Of a DNA stretch of 64,000 nucleotides, positions 55,420 to 63,712 are shown piece after piece. The notes under the pieces were generated by a model, which had not been told where the DNA came from, ran no database searches, and saw only the letters and a program-made list of their open reading frames with translations. This DNA is from Rhizobium sp. R635 (GTDB lineage: Bacteria; Pseudomonadota; Alphaproteobacteria; Rhizobiales; Rhizobiaceae). Position 1 is the stretch's first letter. Each line of letters begins with the position of its first letter. The stretch is from assembly GCF_002211285.1 (NCBI RefSeq), contig NZ_LOKX01000012.1:62001-126000 (forward strand), given 5' to 3'. The translations under genes and the position numbers were made by a program.

Positions 55420-56736
55420 CTAACCGACAGCGACAGCCGCGGCCGGCTTTTCAGCCAAGTCTAGCGCCGACCAGCCGGCGAACGAAGCCTCTTTTCCAAG
55501 GGCTTCCTCGATCCGGAGGACCTCGTTCCACTTGGCCATCCGTTCGGAGCGGGAGAACGATCCAACCTTGAGCTGCTTGGCATCCCAGCCGACCGACAGA
55601 TGGGCGATCGTCACATCTTCCGTCTCACCGGATCTGGCCGAAACGATCGTCCGGAAACCCGCCTTCTTGGCCACGCAAAGCGCCTCGAATGTCTCTGTGA
55701 TCGTGCCCGCCTGGTTCGGCTTGATCAGAACCGCATTGGCGCTTTTCTCCTTGATCGCTTCGGTGACACGCGCCGCGTTCGTCACGAAGAAGTCGTCGCC
55801 GATGATCTGGCATCTGGAGCCGTAGCGGGCGGTGAACTCCTTGAAGCCATCCGGATCGTCCTCGGCAAGCGGATCCTCGATGGAGACGATCGGGTAAGCC
55901 TTCAACCAGCCGCCAAGCATGTCGATCATTTTGGCCGTATCGAGCTGCCGGTCTTCCAAGGCCAGCGAATACTTACCTTCGCGACCGAATTCGGAAGCCG
56001 CGATATCGAGCGATATCGCGACGTCGGCGCCTGGCTTCAGGCCCGCGGCCTCGATCGAGCGAACCAAGGCGTCGAGAGCCTCTTCATTGCTGGTAAAAGC
56101 AGGCCAGTAGCCTCCCTCGTCCGCCACGCCCTGGAGCTTGCCGGCGCGCTTCATGATGTCGCCTGCTGCGCGATAAACCTCTGCGGTCCACTCCAAAGCC
56201 TCCGAGAACGTCGAGGCGGCAGGGCACATGATCATGAAATCCTGAACGTCTACCCGGCGCGCCGCGTGCGCGCCGCCGCCAAAGATCTGGATTTCCGGCA
56301 GCGGCATCGTAATTCCCCTGTCGGAACCCGCGAGATACCGCCAGATCGGTTGATCGGCGGCTGCCGCTGCCGCGTGAAGCAGCGCCATCGACGTTGCCAC
56401 CGATGCATTTCCACCCAGCCTGCTCCGGTTCGCAGTGCCGTCCAGGTTGATGATGGCGCGGTCCACTTCGGCTTGATCCCTGGCATCCCGGCCAATCAGC
56501 AACCTGGCGATTTCACCGTTGACGGCGGTCAGGGCCTTGTTGATACCCAGGCCGGCAAGGGCGCTGCCGCCGTCACGAAGGTCGAGTGCTTCGCCGGTGC
56601 CGGTCGATGCGCCGGCGGGAGCGATGGCCCTGCCGGTCGCACCGGAGGCCAATTCGATCTCCACCTCGACAGTGGGCCTGCCACGGGAATCCCAGACGCG
56701 ACGACCCTGCACTTTTCGGATTTCGGTGTTGATCAT
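55420..56736 (-). CDS. eno: Enolase paralogue with altered active-site residues
   Basis: This 438-residue member of the enolase (phosphopyruvate hydratase) family is as long as true enolases and retains the metal ligands Asp244, Glu287 and Asp314. It also retains the general base Lys339 (VLIKPNQ), Glu207 (DEGGY), His157 (GGGAHA), Arg368-Ser369 and Lys390. Relative to yeast enolase numbering, Ser39 is Ala40 (APAGAST), Glu168 is Asp166 (VQDFMIM) and His373 is Ala367 (VSARSGETED). It could be a weak enolase or act on a different phospho-acid. ATG 56736 is used, as the upstream GTG adds five residues. It is last in the LacI site 4 operon, so it is not the housekeeping gene. Confidence 0.88.
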   Translation of the reverse strand: MINTEIRKVQGRRVWDSRGRPTVEVEIELASGATGRAIAPAGASTGTGEALDLRDGGSALAGLGINKALTAVNGEIARLLIGRDARDQAEVDRAIINLDGTANRSRLGGNASVATSMALLHAAAAAADQPIWRYLAGSDRGITMPLPEIQIFGGGAHAARRVDVQDFMIMCPAASTFSEALEWTAEVYRAAGDIMKRAGKLQGVADEGGYWPAFTSNEEALDALVRSIEAAGLKPGADVAISLDIAASEFGREGKYSLALEDRQLDTAKMIDMLGGWLKAYPIVSIEDPLAEDDPDGFKEFTARYGSRCQIIGDDFFVTNAARVTEAIKEKSANAVLIKPNQAGTITETFEALCVAKKAGFRTIVSARSGETEDVTIAHLSVGWDAKQLKVGSFSRSERMAKWNEVLRIEEALGKEASFAGWSALDLAEKPAAAVAVG

Positions 56737-56796
56737 GTTCAGTTTGTCCACAAGTCAGGTTGAAATTTGGATCATCGAGGCCGACAGGCCGTCGTC

Positions 56797-57375
56797 TTAA
56801 TCCGTCGTATCGGAGTGTTTCGCACCAACCAGCACCACGGCGATGGTTGCCGGTCTGTCGCTTTTGTTTCGCCAGGCATGACGCGTACCGTTCTGTACGA
56901 AGGCGTCGAACGGACCCAAGCGGGTCTCATTGCCATCGTCGAGCTCCATCCAGATCTCACCGTCGAGGACGATTCCATAGTCGACGGTGGGTGTTTGATG
57001 TTTGCCATCCGGCTCGAAGCGTTCGGCCAAGCCTGGGCTGACCGCCAGATTCTCAGTCATGGCTGCCGGACCGTCGAAATCCGGAGACATGAAAACGGCA
57101 TCCGGTGGGAACGTTAGCACTAGAAATCGCGTTTCGCCGAGCTCGGGAACGAAGCTCGTCACCGAGGCAGTTGGATCGGTTCCGTCGAATGGAAGGGTCG
57201 TGGAAGCCGACGTCGACCAGATCATCCGCGACACCAAGCCGGGGATCGTTCTGAATATGTCCGTGCGCGGAACGGCGCCGTCCTCAGCGAAGCCGGCGAC
57301 ACCCTGACTGGAGTGCTCCGTCACCACGCGTCGAACATGCACGGGAACCCTTCCGCTCGAATTTTCAGATGCCAA
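56797..57375 (-). CDS. Cupin-domain protein
   Basis: This cytoplasmic protein of about 192 residues has one C-terminal cupin barrel at about 115-185: TVDYGIVLDGEIWMELDDG and GPFDAFVQNGTRHAWRN, with a late His typical of a metal or ligand site. The N-terminal half is of the type found in cupins near aromatic or amino-acid operons and is sometimes annotated as a regulator. TTG 57375 is taken because GGGAGG (the REAYLG codons of livF) lies six bases before it and it overlaps livF by 11 bases; ATG 57402 is the alternative. The role is unknown: isomerase, dioxygenase or sensor are possible. Confidence 0.78.
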   Translation of the reverse strand: MASENSSGRVPVHVRRVVTEHSSQGVAGFAEDGAVPRTDIFRTIPGLVSRMIWSTSASTTLPFDGTDPTASVTSFVPELGETRFLVLTFPPDAVFMSPDFDGPAAMTENLAVSPGLAERFEPDGKHQTPTVDYGIVLDGEIWMELDDGNETRLGPFDAFVQNGTRHAWRNKSDRPATIAVVLVGAKHSDTTD

Positions 57376-58072
57376 GATACGCCTCCCTGATGCTTGGATC
57401 ATTGATGAGAACTTCTGGCGCTCCGGAGGCCGTCACGCGGCCTTGCTCGATCACGTAGGCCTGATGGGCAATTTCGAGCGCCTTGTTCACGTTCTGCTCG
57501 ACGAGCAGCACGGCGACGCCCCGCTCATTGATCATCTGGATGATCTTGAACATTTCCCCGACGATCAAAGGCGACAACCCGAGCGACGGCTCGTCCATCA
57601 GCAGCACGCGCGGCTTGGCCATCAGGCCGCGGCCGATCGCGACCATCTGCTGCTGCCCGCCCGAGAGGGAGCCTGCCAATGAATCCTGGCGCTCTTTCAG
57701 AACAGGAAACAGGTGAAACACCTCGGCGAGCGTGGCCTCACGCTCAGCACGAGCGATCGAGCGGTAGGCACCGAGCAACAGATTGTCCAGGACCGTCATC
57801 GCCGTGAAGAGACGGCGCCCTTCCGGCACCACTGCTATGCCGTAGTCGCAGACCCGATGGCTGGGCACTTTGGAAACATCGTTACCCTCGATAACGATCT
57901 TTCCTTTGTGCGGCCGAAGAATGCCGGCGATGGCGTTGACCAGCGTGCTCTTGCCGGCTCCATTCGGGCCGACGACGGAAACGATCTCGCCCGGCTTTAC
58001 GCTGATGGACAGGTCCCAAAGAGCAATCGCATCTCCGTAACCGACCTCGATCTTATCGACCTCAAGCAGCAT
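57365..58072 (-). CDS. LivF-type ABC transporter ATPase (LacI regulon importer)
   Basis: This 235-residue ATPase has Walker A GPNGAGKST (about 35-43), signature LSGGQQQMVAIGRGL and Walker B VLLMDEPSLGLSP. It overlaps the fused LivM-LivG gene by 11 bases, and the GGAGG before its ATG is the YLGG codons of that gene. Its own C-terminal REAYLGI codons start the cupin gene in the same manner. Confidence 0.93.
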   Translation of the reverse strand: MLLEVDKIEVGYGDAIALWDLSISVKPGEIVSVVGPNGAGKSTLVNAIAGILRPHKGKIVIEGNDVSKVPSHRVCDYGIAVVPEGRRLFTAMTVLDNLLLGAYRSIARAEREATLAEVFHLFPVLKERQDSLAGSLSGGQQQMVAIGRGLMAKPRVLLMDEPSLGLSPLIVGEMFKIIQMINERGVAVLLVEQNVNKALEIAHQAYVIEQGRVTASGAPEVLINDPSIREAYLGI

Positions 58073-59804
58073 GACTGCCTCCCAGATATACGCTGATCAC
58101 GGCTGGATCTCTCATCGTTTCGCCAGGATGCCCGAGCGCCAGAACTTTGCCCTGATCCAGCACCGCGACACGGTCCGCCAGCGCGACGACCGCCCTCATC
58201 AGGTGCTCGACGAAGATGATCGTCGTACCGCCGGCCTTGATCCGCTTGATCATTTCAACCGCGTGGTCGACCTCGGCCGGATTGAGGCCGCAGAGCACCT
58301 CGTCGAGCAGCAGCAGCCGCGGTTTTGCGGCCAGCGCTCTGGCGAATTCGACAAACTTTCGGTCATGCAGGTTTAAGGCTTCGGGAAGCACGTTGGCCTT
58401 GTCGGCCAGGCCGGTGAAGGCAAGCGCCTCGCTGGTGACCGCCTCGACCTCAGCCGCGCCCATGCCATCGGCGCTGCCGAATTTTGCGCAGAGTTGAACG
58501 TTTTCGAGGACGGTCAGATTGTCGAACAGGCGCGGGATCTGGTACGTCCGCGCCACGCCCTGCTGCGCGATCAGATGCGGGGATCGACCGGAGATCTCTT
58601 CGCCTTCCAGTGTGATCTTGCCGGAGGTCATGGTGTAGTGGCCGCTGATCATGTTGATCAGCGTGGACTTGCCGGAACCGTTCGGCCCGACCAGGGCCAG
58701 AATTTCACCTCGGAAAACGTCGAGGGTCACGCCGGTCAGGGCCCGGATACCGCCAAAGGACTTTGTGACGTCCTCGCATTTGAGGAGCACCGGGCTGGAA
58801 CCGTCAGCAGTTGAAGGCGCAAGCAGGGTTGCAGCCTGAACCGCCGCCTGCGGCATGGCAATTCCACCGCGCTTTTCGGCAAACCTGCGAATAAGGCTCG
58901 GAACGATGCCGGACGGCAGCACCAGGATGACAACGATCAGCGCAAGAGCGACGCCCGCGCGGCCGAATTCTGCATGCGCGCCGCTGACGATCGCGCTCTG
59001 CAGCACGGTGATGATGACCGCGCCGATGGCAGGACCGGCCCAATGGCGAGCACCGCCGAGGATGCTCATGAGCACGACATAAAGAGGAACGGTCACCGCA
59101 AACGTCTCGCCAACCGTGACGTAGCCCACATATACCGCATGGATCGCCCCCATCGCGCCGGCAAGCGCCGACGAGACGGCAAACGAGATGAGCTTATAGC
59201 GAAAGGTCGGAACGCCCTTCACCTCCGCGACGTCTTCATCATCGTGGATGGCAAGCAAGCCCTGCCCGAATTTACTGTGAAAGATGAAGTAGGACGTCGC
59301 CAGCGCAGCCAGAGCCGCGAGAAGCCCGAACATGTAGAGGGAACCGGACGCCGTCACGCCGATCATCGGGATTTCGATCCCCGAGAGGAACACGCCCGTA
59401 CCTGAGTCCAGCGAGGTGTTTGACACGATGGCGGCGACGACGAAGGTCACCGACAGCGTCAGCAGCGCGAAGAACTCCCCGCGCAAGGCTCCGGAGCGGA
59501 ACACGACCAAGCCGATCAGGACAGCGATCGCGGCCGCAATCAGTGCCGCGGCCGGGATTGTCGCAACGAACGGCCAAGACAATTGCGTGGTGAGCGTGGC
59601 TGTGGTGTAGACGCCAATCCCGAAGAATGCGGCGTGACCGAAGCTCCAGTAGCCCGTGTAACCGCTGAGGATGCCCCAGCTCGTCGCCAGCACGACCCAG
59701 AAGAAGATGATGTAGAGGTAGGAAAGGTAGTAATCCGCCATTCCGAGGTAAGGCAGCAAGGCCAAAATCCCAACGACCGGCGCTGTGGTTAGAAGCTTTT
59801 TCAT
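58062..59804 (-). CDS. Fused LivM permease - LivG ATPase of ABC transporter
   Basis: This 580-residue fusion has a LivM-type permease at residues 1-320: SWGILSGYTGYWSFGHAAFF near 39-58, and KFGQGLLAIHDDEDVAEVKG as the coupling loop. It is joined by a linker of about 25 residues (AEKRGGIAMPQAAVQ...) to a LivG-type ATPase with Walker A GPNGSGKST, Q-loop ARTYQIPRLF and Walker B LLLDEVLCGLNP. The signature segment reads LNLHDRKFVEFARAL, without the usual SGGQ. No stop separates the halves. The usual Walker B-adjacent DEP is DEV here. It starts two bases after livH. Confidence 0.93.
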   Translation of the reverse strand: MKKLLTTAPVVGILALLPYLGMADYYLSYLYIIFFWVVLATSWGILSGYTGYWSFGHAAFFGIGVYTTATLTTQLSWPFVATIPAAALIAAAIAVLIGLVVFRSGALRGEFFALLTLSVTFVVAAIVSNTSLDSGTGVFLSGIEIPMIGVTASGSLYMFGLLAALAALATSYFIFHSKFGQGLLAIHDDEDVAEVKGVPTFRYKLISFAVSSALAGAMGAIHAVYVGYVTVGETFAVTVPLYVVLMSILGGARHWAGPAIGAVIITVLQSAIVSGAHAEFGRAGVALALIVVILVLPSGIVPSLIRRFAEKRGGIAMPQAAVQAATLLAPSTADGSSPVLLKCEDVTKSFGGIRALTGVTLDVFRGEILALVGPNGSGKSTLINMISGHYTMTSGKITLEGEEISGRSPHLIAQQGVARTYQIPRLFDNLTVLENVQLCAKFGSADGMGAAEVEAVTSEALAFTGLADKANVLPEALNLHDRKFVEFARALAAKPRLLLLDEVLCGLNPAEVDHAVEMIKRIKAGGTTIIFVEHLMRAVVALADRVAVLDQGKVLALGHPGETMRDPAVISVYLGGSHAA

Positions 59805-59806
59805 GG

Positions 59807-60652
59807 TCAAATCACCGGTTTGCGCAGGAGGATGACGATGAGGACGCTGAATGCCACAAGCGGCGCCCACGCGGGATTCACGACGGACATGGTCAGGCTC
59901 TCGGCCACGCCGATCAGCATTCCGGCGCCCAGCGCGCCGATCGGGCTGCCCAATCCTCCAATGATGGCGACGGCAAATACGACCCCGATCCAGGCCTCGA
60001 TCTGAGATGGCGCCAAAGTTCCGATCAGGGCGATGAAGACACCCGCGATACCGGCTGTGGCTGAGCAAAGACCAGCCAGAATGTATGAGACGCGGGTGGA
60101 GTTGATGCCGAAAGCCGACGCGACGGGGGCGTCGTGGGCAGCGGCACGCAGCGCTTTGCCGAGCATGGTCTTGTTCAACGCGTACCAGGCTGCCCCGGCC
60201 AGCACCCCGGCGCAGACGAAGGCTGAGAGATCCAATACGGGCACGAAGATCGGACCGAGCCGGATGGTGGTCTGGGCATAGGGTGTTTCATAACGAAGGA
60301 AGTCCGCCGACCAGATCCATTGGATCAGAGACTCGATCAGGATCGTGACGCCGAAGGTCACCAGGAGAGATGCGAATTCCTTCACCTTGAAGCGCACGAA
60401 CACGCTATGCAGCGCAACGCCAAGCGCGAAAAACAGTGGCGCGATTATGAGAGCGCTCAAATATGCCGGAACGCCATAAATGGTGCCGAGTTGGTAGGTC
60501 AGGTAGGCGCCGAGGAACGCCAGCGCGAAATGACTGAGGTTCACAAGCTTCAGCAGACCCCAGCTCAGGCTGAGACCCATCGCCAGCAGGCCATAGATCC
60601 CGCCCAACAGGACGCCGCCGACAGCGGATTGCAGGAAAAGAGCGACGGTCAT
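59807..60652 (-). CDS. LivH-type ABC transporter permease
   Basis: This 281-residue permease has GGVLLGGIYGLLAMGLSLSW (about 11-30), LVNLSHFALAFLGAYLTYQ (about 36-54) and TMLGKALRAAAHDAPVASAFG as the coupling loop. It is the first gene of the transporter-cupin-enolase operon, 78 bases after LacI site 4. Its partner binding protein is at 53046-54260. Confidence 0.92.
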   Translation of the reverse strand: MTVALFLQSAVGGVLLGGIYGLLAMGLSLSWGLLKLVNLSHFALAFLGAYLTYQLGTIYGVPAYLSALIIAPLFFALGVALHSVFVRFKVKEFASLLVTFGVTILIESLIQWIWSADFLRYETPYAQTTIRLGPIFVPVLDLSAFVCAGVLAGAAWYALNKTMLGKALRAAAHDAPVASAFGINSTRVSYILAGLCSATAGIAGVFIALIGTLAPSQIEAWIGVVFAVAIIGGLGSPIGALGAGMLIGVAESLTMSVVNPAWAPLVAFSVLIVILLRKPVI

Positions 60653-60730
60653 CAGAATCTACGTCCCTCTGCGGACGTGATGATCGATGCCAGGAACACC
60701 AGAACATCCATACGTTATGCCTCCTCCCGT

Positions 60731-60750
60731 TTGCGCTAACGTTTGCACAA
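60731..60750. promoter_or_regulatory. LacI operator, site 4 (transporter-cupin-enolase operon)
   Basis: TTGCGCTAACGTTTGCACAA (16 of 20 symmetric) differs from site 2 in one base. It lies between the divergent livH-type and lacI-type genes. On the minus strand TTGACA is at 60782-60777; no good -10 is seen at 17 bases, and GAATGT is 20 bases away. It may also control the lacI-type gene. Confidence 0.8.
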
Positions 60751-61022
60751 ACATTCGTCCCACAGCACGGGCCTCCTGTCAACGGCTCTGAAGAAGTTAA
60801 TTGGCTCCGAAGCGCCTGTGCGAGCGCGCCGCCATCGGCGCAGCAATTGGGATCGATAGACTTAAGTATTTGAAATATTTTTATTTAACAACGCTATCGG
60901 CGACGTCGGCCAAGTGCAGGTGGCGAAAAATCAAAAGATTGCTACTTAAACGGTACGGAAGGTTTGACAACCGCGACGCCAATGCTATCGTTGGCCAAAT
61001 CGACAATTCCGAGCCACACACA

Positions 61023-62024
61023 ATGGTAACAATTAAAGACATAGCGGCGATACTTCAAGTTTCCCCCTCGACCGTGGGCCGCGCCCTGGCCGACGATCGC
61101 CGGATCAGCGCCGAGATGAAGCGAAAGGTGAACGAAGCCGCAGCTCAAGCGGGCTATGTTGCCAATCGTGCTGCACGCATGATGCGCGGAGTGCAGAGCA
61201 ATCTCGTCGGGCTGATCGTTCCAGATATCCGGAACAACTTTTACTCGACGATTGCCCACGCTCTCTCGCAGTGCCTTCTTTCGGCGAATTACCAGCTGAC
61301 CTTGTGCGAAACCGATGACGACAGAATGCACGAGCTTCGCCACATCAGGGAACTCACGAGCGTCAACGTCGCAGGGATCATTCTGGTCCCGAGCGCAAAA
61401 CCTCATCCCGATTCCGCGCGAATCCTGAAGATGACGCCGCACATTCAATTACTGCGAAAGGCGCCGCTGCTCGGCGACCAATGGTTTGGGATCGATGACA
61501 GGCGGGCGCTTTACGAGAGCACCGAACATATCATCAATGCAGGTCACAAACGGATCGCCTATATCGGCGGTACGGAAGAACTGCCCACCGGCGCGGCGCG
61601 CGTGCAGGGTTTCCGGGACGCCGTCAAAAGCGCCGGCCGAACCATCACCGTTCACGAGGAGCTTGGCGCGCCCTCCTCGCCCGAATTCGGACGGGAGGCC
61701 GTGCGCCGCCTGCTTTCCCTAAAGGATCGACCGACGGCGCTGGTGATCGGCGCAGTTCAAAACACCTCCGGAGTCATTGACGAAATCCAGGACCAGGCCT
61801 TGAGTGTCCCTCGAGATATTTCGGTCGTCGGATTTGGCGATGAGCTTGGGTATCGGTGGTGGGGGCCTGGATTGACGACGGTCCAATTGCCTGTTTCGGA
61901 GCTGGCTACGGCTTGCGGGCTCTGGTTCCTGCACCACCTTCAAAACAAGGGTGACCTTAGCAAGCCTTACAGCTTCATCTCTCCGCCACAACTGGTCATT
62001 CGCGGCAGCACGGGCGCTCCCTGA
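61023..62024 (+). CDS. LacI-family transcriptional regulator
   Basis: This 333-residue regulator has the DNA-binding domain at 1-60 (TIKDIAAILQVSPSTVGRAL), hinge YVANRAARMMR and a periplasmic-binding-like ligand domain (NLVGLIVPDIRNNFYSTIAH, then SVVGFGDELGYRWWGPGLTT). It is the only LacI-type gene in the window and is surrounded by six TGCTAACGTTAGCA palindromes with the central CG expected for this family. It is therefore the probable repressor of the whole 46-63.7 kb set. ATG 61023 gives the canonical N terminus; the open frame before it is AT-rich leader. Confidence 0.93.
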   Translation: MVTIKDIAAILQVSPSTVGRALADDRRISAEMKRKVNEAAAQAGYVANRAARMMRGVQSNLVGLIVPDIRNNFYSTIAHALSQCLLSANYQLTLCETDDDRMHELRHIRELTSVNVAGIILVPSAKPHPDSARILKMTPHIQLLRKAPLLGDQWFGIDDRRALYESTEHIINAGHKRIAYIGGTEELPTGAARVQGFRDAVKSAGRTITVHEELGAPSSPEFGREAVRRLLSLKDRPTALVIGAVQNTSGVIDEIQDQALSVPRDISVVGFGDELGYRWWGPGLTTVQLPVSELATACGLWFLHHLQNKGDLSKPYSFISPPQLVIRGSTGAP

Positions 62025-62063
62025 AACGCCGGCAGGCTGCAGACACGCGCCGCGGCCCACCAG

Positions 62064-62107
62064 ATCAAAGAGAGGCGCCCGCCCCGCGGCGCGCACCTCT
62101 CTTTGAT
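62064..62107. terminator. Bidirectional hairpin terminator
   Basis: A perfect 12-bp stem, ATCAAAGAGAGG with CCTCTCTTTGAT, encloses a 20-base GC-rich loop. It stands between the 3' ends of the lacI-type gene (plus) and the carboxymuconolactone-decarboxylase-family gene (minus). The symmetric form suits termination from both sides, although the T-tracts are short. Confidence 0.65.
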
Positions 62108-62227
62108 TGGCTGTGATTCATCCCATATTCCAGGACCGGACGCTGAAGGCTCTGGATTATTTGATGAGCCGCCGCCAAGACGACGCGGCAAGCTGCGGCG
62201 GATGCAGTTTCCGCGCCACCCGTTTGC

Positions 62228-62761
62228 TCACCTGTATCCTTCTTCAAGATCGATCTTCAGCGCACCCATGAGACGAACGCCGGAATTGTACCAGGCGACA
62301 TTGATCGACAGTTCGACAAGCTGCTTCTCCGACAGGAACTTCGCGACGCCGTTCCACACTTCATCGGAAACATCGACGTTCAGCGTGGAGTCCTTGGCAA
62401 AGGCCATCACAGCCTTTTCCTGCTCGTTGAAAAGGTCGGAGGTTTCGAAATGCGGGATGGCTTGGAACTGCTCCTCCGTCAAGCCTGCCTTGAGGCCATG
62501 AGAATGATGGTGCTTCACCTCGTATTCGGAGTTCGTGCAGTAGCCGACCGTCAGGATTGCCATCTCGCGCAGCCTCGGGCTGAGGTCGGCAGCCCGGACC
62601 GCATTCGCATAGGTCAGGAAGTCGTCGAGAATTGCCGGAGCATTGGCGAGCGCAAGGAAGATATTTCCGGTCGGAACCTTCCTCTCCTTCAGCAGGCGCT
62701 CATTCAATGCGGGTTGCGTCTCGGCGAGTTCACAGTTCGAGACATATTTTACGCGTGCCAT
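62228..62761 (-). CDS. Carboxymuconolactone decarboxylase (CMD/AhpD)-family protein
   Basis: This 177-residue all-helical protein has the CMD core at about 60-110: SPRLREMAILTVGYCTNSEY followed by KHHHSHGLKAGL. The AhpD-type CxxC is reduced to a single Cys (CTNS), so peroxidase activity is unlikely; the His cluster remains. Family members are decarboxylases, lactonases or uncharacterised. ATG 62761 follows GGTGGAGAA; an upstream in-frame extension overlaps the operator. It is a monocistronic unit behind LacI site 5. Confidence 0.85.
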   Translation of the reverse strand: MARVKYVSNCELAETQPALNERLLKERKVPTGNIFLALANAPAILDDFLTYANAVRAADLSPRLREMAILTVGYCTNSEYEVKHHHSHGLKAGLTEEQFQAIPHFETSDLFNEQEKAVMAFAKDSTLNVDVSDEVWNGVAKFLSEKQLVELSINVAWYNSGVRLMGALKIDLEEGYR

Positions 62762-62829
62762 TTCTCCACCCTCTGCCTTGTCTTCACAAATCTCCTGCCT
62801 GGCCATCCGGTGCAGAACCTGTCGCCGGC

Positions 62830-62849
62830 AGATGCTAACGTTAGCATTA
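62830..62849. promoter_or_regulatory. LacI operator, site 5 (CMD-family gene)
   Basis: The core ATGCTAACGTTAGCAT (62832-62847) is a perfect 16-bp palindrome. On the minus strand TTGACC (62874-62869), 16 bases and TATTAA (62852-62847) form a plausible promoter whose start region is covered by the operator, 68 bases before the gene. Confidence 0.83.
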
Positions 62850-62925
62850 ATAGCATTCAAAGATTGAAGGTCAACCGGAATTTATACCTCCAATCCGCCC
62901 GACCAGATTTCCGCTCGAGTCCCAC

Positions 62926-63699
62926 TTAGTGCAGTGCGGCAACCACAGGATTTTTCAAGACGCCGATCCCGGGAATTTCGACCTCGAGATCATCGCCGGG
63001 AACGATCGGCCCGACGCCGGCGGGCGTACCGGTCATGATCACATCGCCGGGCAGCAGCGTCATGAAGCGGCTCAGGTAAGCAACGATGTCGGCAACCGGG
63101 TAGACGAGGTCTCGCGTATTCCCGGACTGTTTGACGCTGCCGTTCTGGCGAAGGATGACGTCGAGGTTCGTCGGATCGAGATCCGTCACGATCGCCGGCC
63201 CCATCGGGGCAAAAGTGTCGTAGCCCTTGCCCGCCAGCAGGCAGCCAAATTTGCTCTCCTGCCGCTGGATGATGCGGTCGCTGATGTCGTTGCCGCAGGT
63301 GTAGCCGAAAACATGCTGCAAAGCATGTTCCTTGCTGATATGGCGTCCGCCCTTGCCGATAACGGCAACCAGTTCAGCCTCGTAGTGGACGATTTCGCCG
63401 TCAATCGGATATTCTATGGCGTCGTCGTCACCGCTCGCGGCCGTGCTCGGCTTCATGAACAGCACCGGAAGCGTCGGCTGCTCCTTCCCGGATTCGTCGG
63501 TGTGCTGCCGGTAATTATACGCGACGCCAAATATCCGAGGCCGCTCGACGGGGCACAGTAAGCGGACGTCGGAAAGGCGGTCCACTTGCCCCGTCCGCTC
63601 GATGACCAGGAAAGGATCACCAGCAATCCGCTCGATCCTGCCCTCACTTTCGACACCGTAGTAAATTCCGTCGACGGCCTGATAGCGGACAATTTTCAT
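62926..63699 (-). CDS. Fumarylacetoacetate hydrolase-family protein
   Basis: This 257-residue C-C hydrolase/isomerase of the FAH superfamily has metal ligands in HYEAELVAVIG (Glu-x-Glu, about residues 105-107) and a later Asp in GNDISDR. GVAYNYRQHTDESG marks the substrate region, and the C-terminal TGTPAGVG loop is clear. Such enzymes cleave acylpyruvates or isomerise 2-oxo-dienoates after extradiol ring cleavage, which fits the dioxygenase in this regulon. GGAGG precedes ATG 63699, 13 bases from LacI site 6. Confidence 0.92.
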   Translation of the reverse strand: MKIVRYQAVDGIYYGVESEGRIERIAGDPFLVIERTGQVDRLSDVRLLCPVERPRIFGVAYNYRQHTDESGKEQPTLPVLFMKPSTAASGDDDAIEYPIDGEIVHYEAELVAVIGKGGRHISKEHALQHVFGYTCGNDISDRIIQRQESKFGCLLAGKGYDTFAPMGPAIVTDLDPTNLDVILRQNGSVKQSGNTRDLVYPVADIVAYLSRFMTLLPGDVIMTGTPAGVGPIVPGDDLEVEIPGIGVLKNPVVAALH

Positions 63700-63712
63700 T
63701 TTTGACCTCCAT

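Noticed and set aside
57105..57120. GTGGGAACGTTAGCAC inside the cupin gene as a seventh LacI operator
   Set aside because: Only the right half matches the consensus and it is within coding sequence, not at a promoter. It may be chance or a weak auxiliary site, so it is not listed as an operator.
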